A stretch of 64,000 nucleotides of DNA, from assembly GCA_014843695.1 (NCBI GenBank), contig CM026400.1, forward strand, positions 31,043,225 through 31,107,224. The letters run 5' to 3'. This document shows positions 20,749 to 34,900 of this stretch, in pieces; the first letter of the stretch is position 1, and every line of letters starts with the position of its first letter. A model generated the notes under the pieces. That model did not search any database and was not told where the DNA came from. It saw only the letters and a program-made list of their open reading frames with translations. The translations under genes and the position numbers were made by a program. The stretch comes from Archivesica marissinica (Eukaryota; Mollusca; Bivalvia; Venerida; Vesicomyidae).

Positions 20749-23700
20749 AAACATCTCACGGATGTAACAAAGCATCTCACGGATGTAACAAAGCATCTCA
20801 CGGATGTATCAAGGCATCTCACGGATGTATCAAGGCATCTCACGGATGTATCAAGGCATCTCACGGATGTATCAAGGCATCTCACGGATGTATCAAGGCA
20901 TCTCACGGATGTATCAGGGCATCTCACGGATGTATCAAAGCATCTCACGGATATAACAAAGCATCTCACGGATGTAACAAGGCATCTCGCAGGATGTAAC
21001 AAGGCATCTCACGGATGTAACAAGGCATCTCGCAGGATGTAACACGGCATCTCACGGATGTAACAAAGCATCTCACGGATGTAACAAAGCATCTCACGGA
21101 TGTAACAAAGCATCTCACAGATGTAACAAAGCATCTCACAGGATGTACCAAAGCATCTCACGGATGTAACAAAGCATCTCACGGATGTAACAAAGCATCT
21201 CACAGGATGTACCAAAGCATCTCACAGGATGTATCAAAACATCTCACAGGATGTATCAAAACATCTCACAGGATGTAACAAAGCATCTCACAGGATGTAC
21301 CAAAGCATCTCACAGGATGTATCAAAGCATCTCACAGGATGTAACAAAGCATCTCACAGGATGTAACAAAGCATCTCACAACAAAGCATCTCACGGATGT
21401 ATCAAAGCATCTCACACAAAGCATCTCACGGATGTACAAAGCATCTCACAGGATGTATCAAAGCATCTCACACAAAGCATCTCACGGATGTATCAAAGCA
21501 TCTCACAGGATGTACCAAAGCATCTCACAGGATGTATCAAAGCATCTCACAGGATGTATCAAAGCATCTCACAGGATGTATCAAAGCATCTCACAGGATG
21601 TACCAAAGCATCTCACAGGATGTATCAAAGCATCTCACAGGATGTACCAAAGCATCTCACAGGATGTATCAAAGCATCTCACAGGATGTATCAAAGCATC
21701 TCACAGGATGTATCAAAGCATCTCACAGGATGTATCAAAGCATCTCACAGGATGTACCAAAGCATCTCACAGGATGTATCAAAGCATCTCACAGGATGTA
21801 TCAAAGCATCTCACAGGATGTATCAAAGCATCTCACAGGATGTACCAAAGCATCTCACAGGATGTATCAAAGCATCTCACAACAAAGCATCTCACAGGAT
21901 GTATCAAAGCATCTCACAGGATGTACCAAAGCATCTCACAGGATGTACCAAAGCATCTCACAGGATGTATCAAAGCATCTCACAGGATGTACCAAAGCAT
22001 CTCACAGGATGTACCAAAGCATCTCACAGGATGTATCAAAGCATCTCACAGGATGTACCAAAGCATCTCACAGGATGTATCAAAGCATCTCACAGGATGT
22101 ATCAAAGCATCTCACAGGATGTATCAAAGCATCTCACAGGATGTACCAAAGCATCTCACAGGATGTACCAAAGCATCTCACAGGATGTATCAAAGCATCT
22201 CACAGGATGTACCAAAGCATCTCACAGGATGTATCAAAGCATCTCACACCAAAGCATCTCACGGATGTATCAAAGCATCTCACAGGATGTATCAAAGCAT
22301 CTCACAACAAAGCATCTCACGGATGTATCAAAGCATCTCACAACAAAGCATCTCACGGATGTATCAAAGCATCTCACAGGATGTATCAAAGCATCTCACA
22401 ACAAAGCATCTCACGGATGTATCAAAGCATCTCACAGGATGTACCAAAGCATCTCACAGGATGTATCAAAGCATCTCACAGGATGTACCAAAGCATCTCA
22501 CAGGATGTACCAAAGCATCTCACAGGATGTACAAAGCATCTCACAGGATGTATCAAAGCATCTCACAGGATGTACCAAAGCATCTCACGGATGTATCAAA
22601 GCATCTCACAGGATGTACCAAAGCATCTCACAGGATGTACCAAAGCATCTCACACCAAAGCATCTCACAGGATGTATCAAAGCATCTCACAGGATGTACC
22701 AAAGCATCTCACAGGATGTATCAAAGCATCTCACAGGATGTATCAAAGCATCTCACAGGATGTATCAAAGCATCTCACACCAAAGCATCTCACAGGATGT
22801 ATCAAAGCATCTCACAGGATGTACCAAAGCATCTCACAGGATGTACCAAAGCATCTCACAGGATGTAACAAAGCATCTCACAGGATGTAACAAAGCATCT
22901 CACAGGATGTACCAAAGCATCTCACAGGATGTACCAAAGCATCTCACAGGATGTATCAAAGCATCTCACACCAAAGCATCTCACGGATGTATCAAAGCAT
23001 CTCACAGGATGTATCAAAGCATCTCACAACAAAGCATCTCACGGATGTATCAAAGCATCTCACAACAAAGCATCTCACGGATGTATCAAAGCATCTCACA
23101 GGATGTATCAAAGCATCTCACAACAAAGCATCTCACGGATGTATCAAAGCATCTCACAGGATGTACCAAAGCATCTCACAGGATGTATCAAAGCATCTCA
23201 CAGGATGTACCAAAGCATCTCACAGGATGTACCAAAGCATCTCACAGGATGTATCAAAGCATCTCACAGGATGTATCAAAGCATCTCACAGGATGTACCA
23301 AAGCATCTCACAGGATGTATCAAAGCATCTCACAGGATGTACCAAAGCATCTCACAGGATGTATCAAAGCATCTCACAGGATGTATCAAAGCATCTCACA
23401 GGATGTATCAAAGCATCTCACAGGATGTACCAAAGCATCTCACAGGATGTACCAAAGCATCTCACACCAAAGCATCTCACAGGATGTATCAAAGCATCTC
23501 ACAGGATGTACCAAAGCATCTCACAGGATGTACCAAAGCATCTCACACCAAAGCATCTCACAGGATGTATCAAAGCATCTCACAGGATGTACCAAAGCAT
23601 CTCACAGGATGTACCAAAGCATCTCACAGGATGTACCAAAGCATCTCACAGGATGTACCAAAGCATCTCACAGGATGTACCAAAGCATCTCACACCAAAG

Positions 23701-24239
23701 CATCTCACAGGATGTACCAAAGCATCTCACAGGATGTACCAAAGCATCTCACAGGATGTACCAAAGCATCTCACAGGATGTACCAAAGCATCTCACAGGA
23801 TGTACCAAAGCATCTCACAGGATGTACCAAAGCATCTCACACAAAGCATCTCACAGGATGTATCAAAGCATCTCACAGGATGTATCAAAGCATCTCACAG
23901 GATGTATCAAAGCATCTCACAGGATGTATCAAAACATCTCACGGATGTATCAAAGCATCTCACAGGATGTACCAAAGCATCTCACAGGATGTACCAAAGC
24001 ATCTCACAGGATGTACCAAAGCATCTCACAGGATGTATCAAAGCATCTCACAGGATGTACCAAAGCATCTCACAGGATGTATCAAAGCATCTCACAGGAT
24101 GTATCAAAGCATCTCACAGGATGTACCAAAGCATCTCACAGGATGTACCAAAGCATCTCACAGGATGTACCAAAGCATCTCACAGGATGTATCAAAGCAT
24201 CTCACAGGATGTATCAAAACATCTGATGTACCAAAGCAA
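20749..24239. repeat. 22/21-bp minisatellite, ~160 copies, open in three forward frames
   Basis: Main unit ACAGGATGTATCAAAGCATC + TC (22 bp). The left end is built of 21-bp units with ACGGATGTAAC. Shortened 15-bp units (CACAACAAAGCATCTC) are interspersed. No stop occurs in any forward frame of the unit, and 22 is not divisible by three, so each frame cycles through the same 22-residue peptide; the longest frame is 991 codons (21251-24226). I treat it as non-coding because no start context, signal or unique domain exists. Confidence 0.95.
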
Positions 24240-24263
24240 AGGGCATAAATTTTTCAGTAGATC

Positions 24264-24320
24264 GTGATTAATATAAGTTGTAAGATCTTGTTTCGCAATC
24301 GAGCTAAAATAAATTTGTTT
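24264..24320 (+). mobile_element. S1 SINE 3' end fragment
   Basis: GTGATTAATATAAGTTGTAA and GTTTCGCAATCGAGC followed by AAAATAAATTTG, the common 3' end of family S1. No body is present. Confidence 0.7.
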
Positions 24321-25124
24321 CAAATAATTAGCAGTTCCGATAATACTGTAAAGTGGAGACACGGATCTGCATGGGCAGTCTTCATTAGCAGGTGTTCCTG
24401 GTCCTGTAACACCAGGTGCCAAAAAAACATTGTGTTTTGTGTCTGTGGCATGTTGTGCAAAGGAAACAACGATAAAAACAGAGGAAAACACTTAATAAGA
24501 CCTATCTACTTTTATGGAGTATTCAGGGGAGGTAACTGACCGATCATTAGCACTATGTTGTTGGTCATGTTTATGGGACAGCTCCGGTGTATTTGGATTG
24601 TATTTATATTTTCATTAGTTTTACTTCTTTTTTTCCTTTTACTTTCTATTCTATCACAACAAGTATAAACTGTATAAATGATAATAAATGAGAAAATAAA
24701 AGGATATGTGTTCGTTTCAGTGAGTTATCGAACTATATTTCACAAAATGAACATTTAGAAAAATAAATCTAACTAAAACATGCTGTTATAGAATTTTCAA
24801 AATCGCACTGCAAATAACGAAGTTTTGACAAGTTATTTATCTCGGATAGAAAATGAGGCGGCCATCTTGGTTAGTAGTTTCATTATCTTGGCTAACAGGA
24901 AGTCGCATAAATATTCAAAATGGCTGCTATTTTGAACAATATTTCAAGTTTTTAAATTCAAGCTCTATTTCACTACATGATGTCGTCCAATTTATTAAAA
25001 CACTGAAAGAGCAACGTGTAATTTTACAGTAAAATAAAAAGTGGTTTTGCATCCCGACGAAGGCCACAGGGCCGAAAATTTTATATAGAGCTATATTATA
25101 TTTAGTCTCAATATTATCACGAGT
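24321..25124. other. AT-rich intergenic sequence
   Basis: No gene or repeat family is recognised. There is a T/C-rich stretch (24620-24660) and a GCGGCCATCTTGG word (YY1-like) at about 24861. Frames of 80-99 codons here lack any supporting features. Confidence 0.4.
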
Positions 25125-25990
25125 TGAGTGAAATATACGACCATTCACTGAATAACTTTCTATATTCATGAGTGAAATATACGATCATTCACTTAAAAAC
25201 TTTCTATGTTCATGAGTGAAATATACGATCATTCACTTAATAACTTTCTATATTCATGAGTGAAATATACGATCATTCACTTAATAACTTTCTATATTAA
25301 TCAGTGAAATATACGATCATTCACTTAAAAACTTTCTATATTAATCAGTGAAATATATGATCATTCACTTAATAACTTTCTATATTCATGAGTGAAATAT
25401 ATGATCATTCACTTAAAAACTTTCTATGTTCATGAGTGAAATATACGATCATTCACTTAATAACTTTCTATATTAATCAGTGAAATATACGATCATTCAC
25501 TTAATAACTTTCTATATTCATGAGTGAAATATATGATCATTCACTTAATAACTTTCTATATTAATCAGTGAAATATACGATCATTCACTTAATAACTTTC
25601 TATATTAATCAGTGAAATATATGATCATTCACTTAATAACTTTCTATATTCATCATTGAAATATACGATCATTCACTTAATAACTTTCTATATTCATGAG
25701 TGAAATATATGATCATTCACTTAATAACTTTCTATATTAATCAGTGAAATATACGATCGTTCACTTAATAACTTTCTATATTAATCAGTGAAATATACGA
25801 TCATTCACTTAATAACTTTCTATATTAATCAGTGAAATATACGATCATTCACTTAATAACTTTCTATTCTCATCAGTGAAATATACGATCATTCACTTAA
25901 TAACTTTCTATATTAATCAGTGAAATATACGATCATTCACTTAATAACTTTCTATATTCATCAGTGAAATATTACTCGAGCATTCACTTT
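25125..25990. repeat. 44-bp minisatellite, ~20 copies
   Basis: The core is GTGAAATATACGATCATTCA then CTTAATAACTTTCTATATT. Units alternate CATGAGT and AATCAGT at the junction. GTGAA and TTCAC flanking an internal TGATCA give a weak palindrome in many units. Confidence 0.95.
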
Positions 25991-26047
25991 TAAAACAAAT
26001 ATTATTTTTAAGTATTTTTATGATAGAAAATGATGCAACCGTGTACT

Positions 26048-26279
26048 GGAAGTCGTGATAGCACAGTGGATGCGCGTTTGCTTCAGGTGCGAAAGGTCTG
26101 GAGTTCGAGCCCCGCTGGAGCCGTTACGATTGTGCCCTTAGGCAAGGCATTTAAATTCCACGTTGCCTCTTCTCTCGCCCTCGTGGCGATGGATTCCATC
26201 AGGAATGAGGTCTCGAGAGTGATTAAATAATTAAGTTATAAGAACTTGTTTCGCAATCGAGCTAATATAAATTTGTATT
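26048..26279 (+). mobile_element. S1 SINE, near full length
   Basis: The tRNA-like head GGAAGTCGTGATAGCACAG and TGGATGCGCG are A-box region; GGAGTTCGAGCCCC is the B box. The body is GTTACGATTGTGCCCTTAGG, GGCAAGGCATTTAAATTCC, TCTCGAGAGTGATTAAATAA, and the 3' end is TTGTTTCGCAATCGAGC. It is the reference for the other S1 copies listed. Confidence 0.85.
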
Positions 26280-26975
26280 GTGCTAAATGGCGCTAGAATG
26301 TCGCGTTTGGACGACTGTACATGATGTCGTAAGGACAAAGGGATCATTCTAGAGGGCGAAATTGTCGCCCTAGGGACCCTGACTTCGCCCTCTGGGGGCT
26401 CCACTTTTCCCTAAATTTTTTTAATATATTTTTGGTTTTTACGATTTTCAAACTAAATTGTGTCTAATAAGATACACTGGCCCATTATAAAGCACTTCTT
26501 CTATTCAAATGTTGTATTTAAAGGTTGTACTGTGCATTTTAACCCTATTTTGCAGAAGTTTATTAAAGAACACCATTTAAGGAAGCGATCGTGCGAATTC
26601 TCACTTCTCCCAAAAATTCTGACCTAGAATGAACCCTGGGACATCACCGACAGCTTGAGCCTGAAAACGTTCGCGTTGACAACATTTCAGCGGCTAGGTA
26701 CCACACCTGCAAAGCAATGAGAAATCAAATGTGTTTTTCCACTGCTTTTAACCGGTGGAATAACATTTTATTTCGCTATTAAATTATTATATTTCATCGA
26801 AAAGCATAAAATATATCAACATATGGGTACAGTTGCTGCAGGTTTGCCTGTCTTATAGAGAATGGGAATATTCATAAGGCATTGTCTAATGTTGAACCGT
26901 ATAAACTGTTCAGTAATCCACTCTCGCTTCTCACCAAATGCTACCTTAGTTTGATCCTCAGGGACCGAGAAACAT
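26280..26975. other. unrecognised intergenic sequence with an old repeat
   Basis: The part at 26360-26420 (TCGCCCTAGGGACCCTGAC) is shared, inverted, with 3700-3755. The rest has no coding support; the small frames at 26816-27079 overlap a SINE. Confidence 0.4.
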
Positions 26976-27345
26976 GTCATATGGTAATATTGTGGTTGCC
27001 AGATCGGACAGGTGGGCTTTCTATGGGTACTATGGTTTCCTCCCACACGAATTATCGCATACAGTTAAACCTGTCTTAAGCAGCCAGCCAATGGAATTGG
27101 AGAAAGTGGCTGCTTAGCACAGGTGGCTGCTTAATAGATGACACATGTATAACAAAGTAACATTTTGGGAATCTGAAAACTGGCTGCTTAATGTATGTTG
27201 GCTGCTTAATAGAGGTCAAACGTATAACAAAGTAATATATTGGTAATCTGAAAACTGGCTGCTTAATAGATGCGACCACTAACACAGGTTTGATTGTATA
27301 TGCGTTCGAAAGTGATTAAGATAAGTTGTTAAAAACTTGTTTTTA
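26976..27345 (+). mobile_element. S4 SINE split by a MITE insertion
   Basis: The left part ends CACACGAATTATCGCA at 27059. The right part resumes TGCGTTCGAAAGTGATTAAG at 27299-27318 and runs to the S4 3' end (GATAAGTTGTTAAAAACTTG). The 235-bp TTAAGCAGCC MITE sits between them. Confidence 0.8.
27062..27296. mobile_element. TTAAGCAGCC MITE, copy 4, inserted in a SINE
   Basis: Left end CAGTTAAACCTGTCTTAAGC, right end ACACAGGTTTGATTG, TA on both sides. It is longer than other copies because one GCTTAATAGA...AACTGGCT segment is doubled internally. Insertion into the S4 SINE dates it as younger than that SINE. Confidence 0.9.
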
Positions 27346-27478
27346 GAATCTAGTAAAATGACAAAATTTAACTGTTCAGTAAATGTAAATTTCTTCCACT
27401 CAGTTTCAAATACTTGTCCAAATTTGCGTGACGTAAATAATGTGTGCAGTGTATTATTACGTGGCTTGTTTCATATTG

Positions 27479-28606
27479 GCCTAGGTATTGGTCCGAGGTA
27501 ACTTGATAGCAGCATAGGTATCGATCCGAGGTAACTTGATATCAGCATAGGTATCGATCTGAGGTAACTTGATATCAGCATAGGTATTAACCCGAGGTAA
27601 CTTGGTATCGGCCTAGGTATCGATCCGAGGTAACTTGATATCAGCTGAGGTAACTTGATATCAGTCTAGGTATCGACCCGAGGTAACTTGATATCAGCAT
27701 AGGTATTGACCCAAGGTAACTTCATATCGACCCAAGGTAACTTGATATCAGCCTAGGTATTAACCCGAGATAACTTGGTATCGGCATAGGTATCGACCCA
27801 AGGTAACTTGATATCAGCTGAGGTAACTTGATATCAGCATAGGTATCGACCCGAGGTAACTTGATACCAGCCTATGTATCGATCCGAGGTAACTTGATAT
27901 TAGTCTAGGTATTGACCCGAGGTAACTTGATATCAGCTGAGGTAACTTGATATCAGCATAGGTATCGACCCGAGGTAACTTGATATCAGCATAGGTATCG
28001 ACCCGAGGTAACTTGATATCAGCATAGGTATCGACCCGAGGTAACTTGATATCAGCATAGCTATCGACCCGAGGTAACTTGATATCGGCCTAGATATTGA
28101 CAAGAGGTAACTTGATATCAGCATAGGTATCGGTCCGAGGTAACTTGATATCAGCATAGGTATCGACCCGAGGTAGCTTGATATCGACCTAGATATTAAC
28201 AAGAGGTAACTTGATATCAGCCTAGGTATCGATCCGAGATAACTTGATATCAGCTGAGGTAACTTGATATCAGCATAGGTATCGACCCGAGGTAACTTGA
28301 TATCAGCATAGGTATCGACCCGAGGTAACTTGATATCAGCATAGGTATCGGTCCGAGGTAACTTGATATCGGCCTAGATATTAACCCAAGGTAACTTGAT
28401 ATCAGCATAGGTATCGGTGCGAGGTAACTTGATATCAGCATAGGTATCGACCCGAGGTAACTTGATATCAGCATAGGTATCGGTCCGAGGTAACTTGATA
28501 TCGGCCTAGATATTAACCCAAGGTAACTTGATATCAGCATAGGTATCGACCCGAGGTAACTTGATATCAGCATAGGTATCGACCCGAGGTATATTGATAT
28601 CAGCCT
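27479..28606. repeat. 33-bp minisatellite, ~34 copies
   Basis: The core is CGACCCGAGGTAACTTGATA then TCAGCATAGGTAT. As 33 is a multiple of three, one reverse frame repeats an 11-residue peptide (frames at 27933-28202 and 28250-28636), which is an artefact. Many units vary at CCTAG/CATAG and CGACCC/CGGTCC, and some are shortened to TCAGCTGAGG. Confidence 0.95.
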
Positions 28607-28648
28607 GAGACCAAAGTCATGTTCTCTGCTATCCATTTATCAGGAATA

Positions 28649-28821
28649 CAGTCAAACTTGTGTTAGTGGTCACTTTCATTAAGCAGCCAACCTGTATTAC
28701 GCAGCCAGATACCCAATATGTTGTTTTATTATATATTTGACCCCTAGTAAGCAGCCACCAGTGCTAAGCAGACACTTCCTGTGTGTCCCTTGTTTGACTG
28801 CTTAAGAGACAGGTTTAACTG
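28649..28821. mobile_element. TTAAGCAGCC MITE, copy 5
   Basis: CAGTCAAACTTGTGTTAGTG at the left, AGACAGGTTTAACTG at the right, TA flanks. Same orientation as copy 1. Confidence 0.9.
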
Positions 28822-28942
28822 TAAATCACAATTACTGAATTAGATACATGAAAACTATTGAAATATTAACACAACTACAAACATCTGTCAAATTTGACAT
28901 AACAGAGATGCTACAGGAAGTAAACAAACTAGCACCGTATTG

Positions 28943-31900
28943 TACTGCCTGCACTATAGAACCAGTTGTATAATGTATGGAATGGATACTGCCTGCACTA
29001 TAGAACCAGTTGTATAATGTATGAAATTGCTACTGCCTGCACTATAGAACCAGGTGTATAATGTATGGAATGGCTACTGCCCGCACTATAGAACCAGGTG
29101 TATAATGTATGGAATGGCTACTGCCTGCACTATAGAACCAGGTGTATAATGTATGGAATTGATACTGCCTGCACTAGAGAACCAGTTGTATAATGTATGG
29201 AATGGATACTGCCTGCACTATAGAACCAGTTGTATAATGTATGGAATGGATACTGCCTGCACTATAGAACCAGTTGTATAATGTATGGAATGGCTGCTGC
29301 CTGCACTATAGAACCAGGTGTATAATGTATGGAATGGATACTGCCTGCACTATAGAACCAGTTGTATAATGTATGGAATGGCTACTGCCTGCACTATAGA
29401 ACCAGGTGTATAATGTATGGAATGGATACTGCCTGCACTATAGAACCAGTTGTATAATGTATGGAATGGATACTGCCTGCACTATAGAACCAGTTGTATA
29501 ATGTATGGAATGGATACTGCCCGCACTGTAGAACCAGGTGTAAAATGTATGGAATGGATACTGCCCGCACTATAGAACCAGTTGTATAATGTATGGAATG
29601 GATACTGCCTGCACTATAGAACCAGTTGTATAATGTATGGAATGGCTACTGCCTGCACTATAGAACCAGTTGTATAATGTATGGAATGGCTACTGCCTGC
29701 ACTATAGAACCAGGTGTATAATGTATGGAATGGATACTGCCTGCACTATAGAACCAGGTGTATACTGTATGGAATGGATACTGCCTGCACTATAGAATCA
29801 GGTGTATAATGTATGGAATGGCTACTGTCTGCACTATAGAACCAGGTGTATAATGAATGGAATGGATACTGCCTGCACTATAGAACCAGTTGTATAATGT
29901 ATGGAATTGATACTGCCTGCACTATAGAACCAGTTGTATAATGTATGGAATGGATACTGCCCGCACTATAGAACCAGTTGTAAAATGTATGGAATGGATA
30001 ATGCCTGCACTATAGAACCAGTTGTAAAATGGATACTGCCTGCACTATAGAACCAGTTGTATAATGTATGGAATGGATACTGCCTGCACTATAGAACCAG
30101 TTGTATAATGTATGGAATGGATACTGCCTGCACTATAGAACCAGTTGTATAATGTATGGAATGGATACTGCCTGCACTATAGAACCAGTTGTATAATGTA
30201 TGGAATGGATACTGCCTGCACTATAGAACCAGTTGTATAATGTATGGAATGGATACTGCCTGCACTATAGAACCAGTTGTATAATGTATGGAATGGATAC
30301 TGCCTGCACTATAGAACCAGTTGTATAATGTATGGAATGGATACTGCCTGCACTATAGAACCAGTTGTATAATGTATGGAATGGATACTGCCTGCACTAT
30401 AGAACCAGTTGTATAATGTATGGAATGGATACTGCCTGCACTATAGAACCAGTTGTATAATGTATGGAATGGATACTGCCCGCACTGTAGAACCAGGTGT
30501 AAAATGTATGGAATGGATACTGCCTGCACTATAGAACCAGTTGTATAATGTATGGAATGGATACTGCCTGCACTATAGAACCAGTTGTATAATGTATGGA
30601 ACGGCTACTGCCTGCACTATAGAACCAGTTGTATAATGTATGGAATGGATACTGCCCGCACTATAGAACCAGTTGTAAAATGTATGGAATGGATAATGCC
30701 TGCACTATAGAACCAGTTGTAAAATGTATACTGCCTGCACTATAGAACCAGTTGTATAATGTATGGAATGGCTACTGCCTGCACTATAGAACCAGTTGTA
30801 TAATGTATGGAATGGATACTGCCTGCACTATAGAACCAGTTGTAAAATGTATGGAATGGATACTGCCTGTACTATAGAACAAGTTATAAAATGTATGGAA
30901 TGGATACTGCCTGCACTATAGAACAAGTTGTAAAATGTATGGAATGGATACTGCCTGCACTATAGAACCAGTTGTATAATGTATGGAATGATACTGCCTG
31001 CACTATAGAACAAGTTGTAAAATGTATGGAATGGCTACTGCCTGCACTATAGAACCAGTTGTATAATGTATGGAATGGCTACTGCCTGCACTATAGAACC
31101 AGTTGTATAATGTATAGAATGGATACTGCCTGCACTATAGAACCAATTGTAACATGTATGGAATGGATACTGCCTGCACTATAGAACCAGTTGTAAAATG
31201 TATGGAATGGCTACTGCCTGCACTATAGAACCAGTTGTATAATGTATGGAATGGCTACTGCCTGCACTATAGAACCAGGTGTATAATGTATGGAATGGAT
31301 ACTGCCTGCACTATAGAACCAGTTGTATAATGTATGGAATGGATACTGCCTGCACTATAGAACCAGTTGTAAAATGTATGGAATGGATACTGCCTGCACT
31401 ATAGAACCAGGTGTATAATGTATGGAATGGATACTGCCTGCACTATAGAACCAGTTGTAAAATGTATGGAATGGCTACTGTCTGCACTATAGAACAAGGT
31501 GTAAAATGTATGGAATGGATACTGCCTGCACTATAGAACAAGTTGTATAATGTATGAATGGCTACTGCCTGCACTATAGAACCAGTTGTATAATGTATGG
31601 AATGGATACTGCCTGCACTATAGAACCAGTTGTATAATGTATGGAATGGATACTGCCTGCACTATAGAACCAGGTGTATAATGTATGGAATGGATACTGC
31701 CTGCACTATAGAACCAGTTGTAAAATGTATGGAATGGCTACTGTCTGCACTATAGAACCAGGTGTATAATGTATGGAATGGCTACTGTCTGCACTATAGA
31801 ACCAGGTGTATAATGTATGGAATGGATACTGCCTGCACTATAGAACCAGGTGTATAATGTATGGAATGGATACTGCCTGCACTATAGAACCAGTTGTAAC

Positions 31901-34900
31901 ATGTATGGAATGGATACTGCCTGCACTATAGAACCAGTTGTAAAATGTATGGAATGGCTACTGCTGCACTATAGAACATGTATAATGTATGGAATGGATG
32001 CTGCCTGCACTATAGAACCAGTTGTATAATGTATGGAATGGTACTGCCTGCACTATAGAACCAGTTGTATAATGTATGGAATGGCTACTGCCTGCACTAT
32101 AGAACCAGGTGTATAATGTATGGAATGGATACTGCCTGCACTATAGAACCAGTTGTATAATGTATGGAATGGATACTGCCTGCACTATAGAACCAGTTGT
32201 ATAATGTATGGAATGGATACTGCCTGCACTATAGAACCAGTTGTATAATGTATGGAATGGATACTGCCTGCACTATAGAACCAGTTGTATAATGTATGGA
32301 ATGGATACTGCCTGCACTATAGAACCAGTTGTATAATGTATGGAATGGATACTGCCTGCACTATAGAACCAGTTGTATAATGTATGGAATGGCTACTGCC
32401 TGCACTATAGAACCAGTTGTATAATGTATGGAATGGATACTGCCCGCACTATAGAACCAGTTGTAAAATGTATGGAATGGATAATGCCTGCACTATAGAA
32501 CCAGTTGTAAAATGGATACTGCCTGCACTATAGAACCAGTTGTATGGTTGTGTGTTGGTTGTTAATGTATGGAATGGATACTGCCTGCACTATATAACCA
32601 GGTGTATAATGTATGGAATGGATACTGCCTGCACTATAGAACCAGTTGTATAATGTATGGAATGGATACTGCCCGCACTGTAGAACCAGGTGTAAAATGT
32701 ATGGAATGGATACTGCCTGCACTATAGAACCAGTTGTATAATGTATGGAATGGATACTGCCTGCACTATAGAACCAGTTGTATAATGTATGGAATGGCTA
32801 CTGCCTGCACTATAGAACCAGTTGTATAATGTATGGAATGGATACTGCCTGCACTATAGAACCAGTTGTATAATGTATGGAATGGATAATGCCTGCACTA
32901 TAGAACCAGTTGTATAATGGATACTGCCTGCACTATAGAACCAGTTGTATAATGTATGGAATGGATACTGCCTGCACTATAGAACCAGGTGTATAATGTA
33001 TGGAATGGATACTGCCTGCACTATAGAACCAGTTGTATAATGTGGTGGTTGTGCACTATAGAACCAGTTGTATAATGTATGGAATGGTACTGCCTGCATT
33101 ATAGAACAGTTGTATAATGTATGGAATGGATACTGCCTGCACTATAGAACAAGTTGTAAAATGTATGGAATGGATACTGCCTGCACTATAGAACCATGTG
33201 TATAATGTATGGAATGGCTACTGTCTGCACTATAGAACCAGGTGTAGAATGTATGGAATGGATACTGCCTGCACTATAGAACAAGTTGTAAAATGTATGG
33301 AATGGCTACTGTCTGCACTATAGAACCAGGTGTATAATGTATGGAATGGATACTGCCTGCACTATAGAACCAGGTGTATAATGTATGGAATGGATACTGC
33401 CTGCACTATAGAACCAGTTGTAACATGTATGGAATGGATATTGCCTGCACTATAGAACCAGTTGTAAAATGTATGGAATGGATAATGCCTGCACTATAGA
33501 ACCAGTTGTAAAATGGATACTGCCTGCACTATAGAACCAGTTGTATAATGTATGGAATGGCTACTGCCTGCACTATAGAACCAGTTGTATAATGTATGGA
33601 ATGGATACTGCCTGCACTATAGAACCAGTTGTAAAATGTATGGAATGGATAATGCCTGCACTATAGAACCAGTTGTAAAATGGATACTGCCTGCACTATA
33701 GAACCAGTTGTATAATGTATGGAATGGCTACTGCCTGCACTATAGAACCAGTTGTATAATGTATGGAATGGATACTGCCTGCACTATAGAACCAGTTGTA
33801 AAATGTATGGAATGGATAATGCCTGCACTATAGAACCAGTTGTAAAATGGATACTGCCTGCACTATAGAACCAGTTGTATAATGTATGGAATGGCTACTG
33901 CCTGCACTATAGAACCAGTTGTATAATGTATGGAATGGATACTGCCTGCACTATAGAACCAGTTGTAAAATGTATGGAATGGATACTGCCTGCACTATAG
34001 AACCAGTTGTATAATGTATGGAATGGCTACTGCCTGCACTATAGAACCAATTGTAACATGTATGGAATGGATACTGCCTGCATTATAGAACCAGTTGTAT
34101 AATGTATGGAATGGCTACTGCCTGCACTATAGAACCAGTTGTATAATGTATGGAATGGATACTGCCTGCACTATAGAACCAGTGGTATAATGTATGGAAT
34201 GGATACTGCCTGCACTATAGAACCAGTTGTAACATGTATGGAATGGCTACTGCCCGCACTATAGAACCAGTTGTATAATGTATGGAATGGCTACTGCCTG
34301 CACTATAGAACCAGGTGTATAATGTATGGAATGGATACTGCCTGCACTATAGAACCAGTTGTAAAATTTATGTAATGGCTACTGCCTGCACTATAGAACC
34401 AGGTGTATAATGTATGGAATGGCTACTGCCTGCACTATAGAACCAGTTGTATAATGTATGGAATGGCTACTGTCTGCACTATAGAACCAGGTGTATAATG
34501 TATGGAATGGCTACTGCCAGCACTATATAACCAGGTGTATAATGTATGGACTGGATACTGCCCGCACTATAGAACCAGTTGTATAATGTATGGAATGGCT
34601 ACTGCCTGCACTATAGAACCAGGTGTATAATGTATGGAATGGATACTGCCTGCACTATAGAACCTGGTGTATAATGTATGGAATGGCTACTGCCTGCACT
34701 ATAGAACCAGGTGTATAATGTATGGAATTGATACTGCCTGCACTATAGAACCAGTTGTAAAATGTATGGAATGGATACTGCCTGCACTATAGAACAAGTT
34801 ATAACATGTATGGAATGGATACTGCCTGCACTATAGAACCAATTGTAACATGTATGGAATGGCTACTGCCTGCACTATAGAACCAATTGTAACATGTATG

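Noticed and set aside
21251..24226. 991-codon open frame as a gene
   Set aside because: Pure translation of a 22-bp tandem repeat; all three forward frames are equally open and give the same cyclic peptide, with no unique domain or signal.
20749..24239. CRISPR-like regularly spaced repeats
   Set aside because: The units are contiguous without unique spacers, in a eukaryotic context; the same applies to all other arrays.
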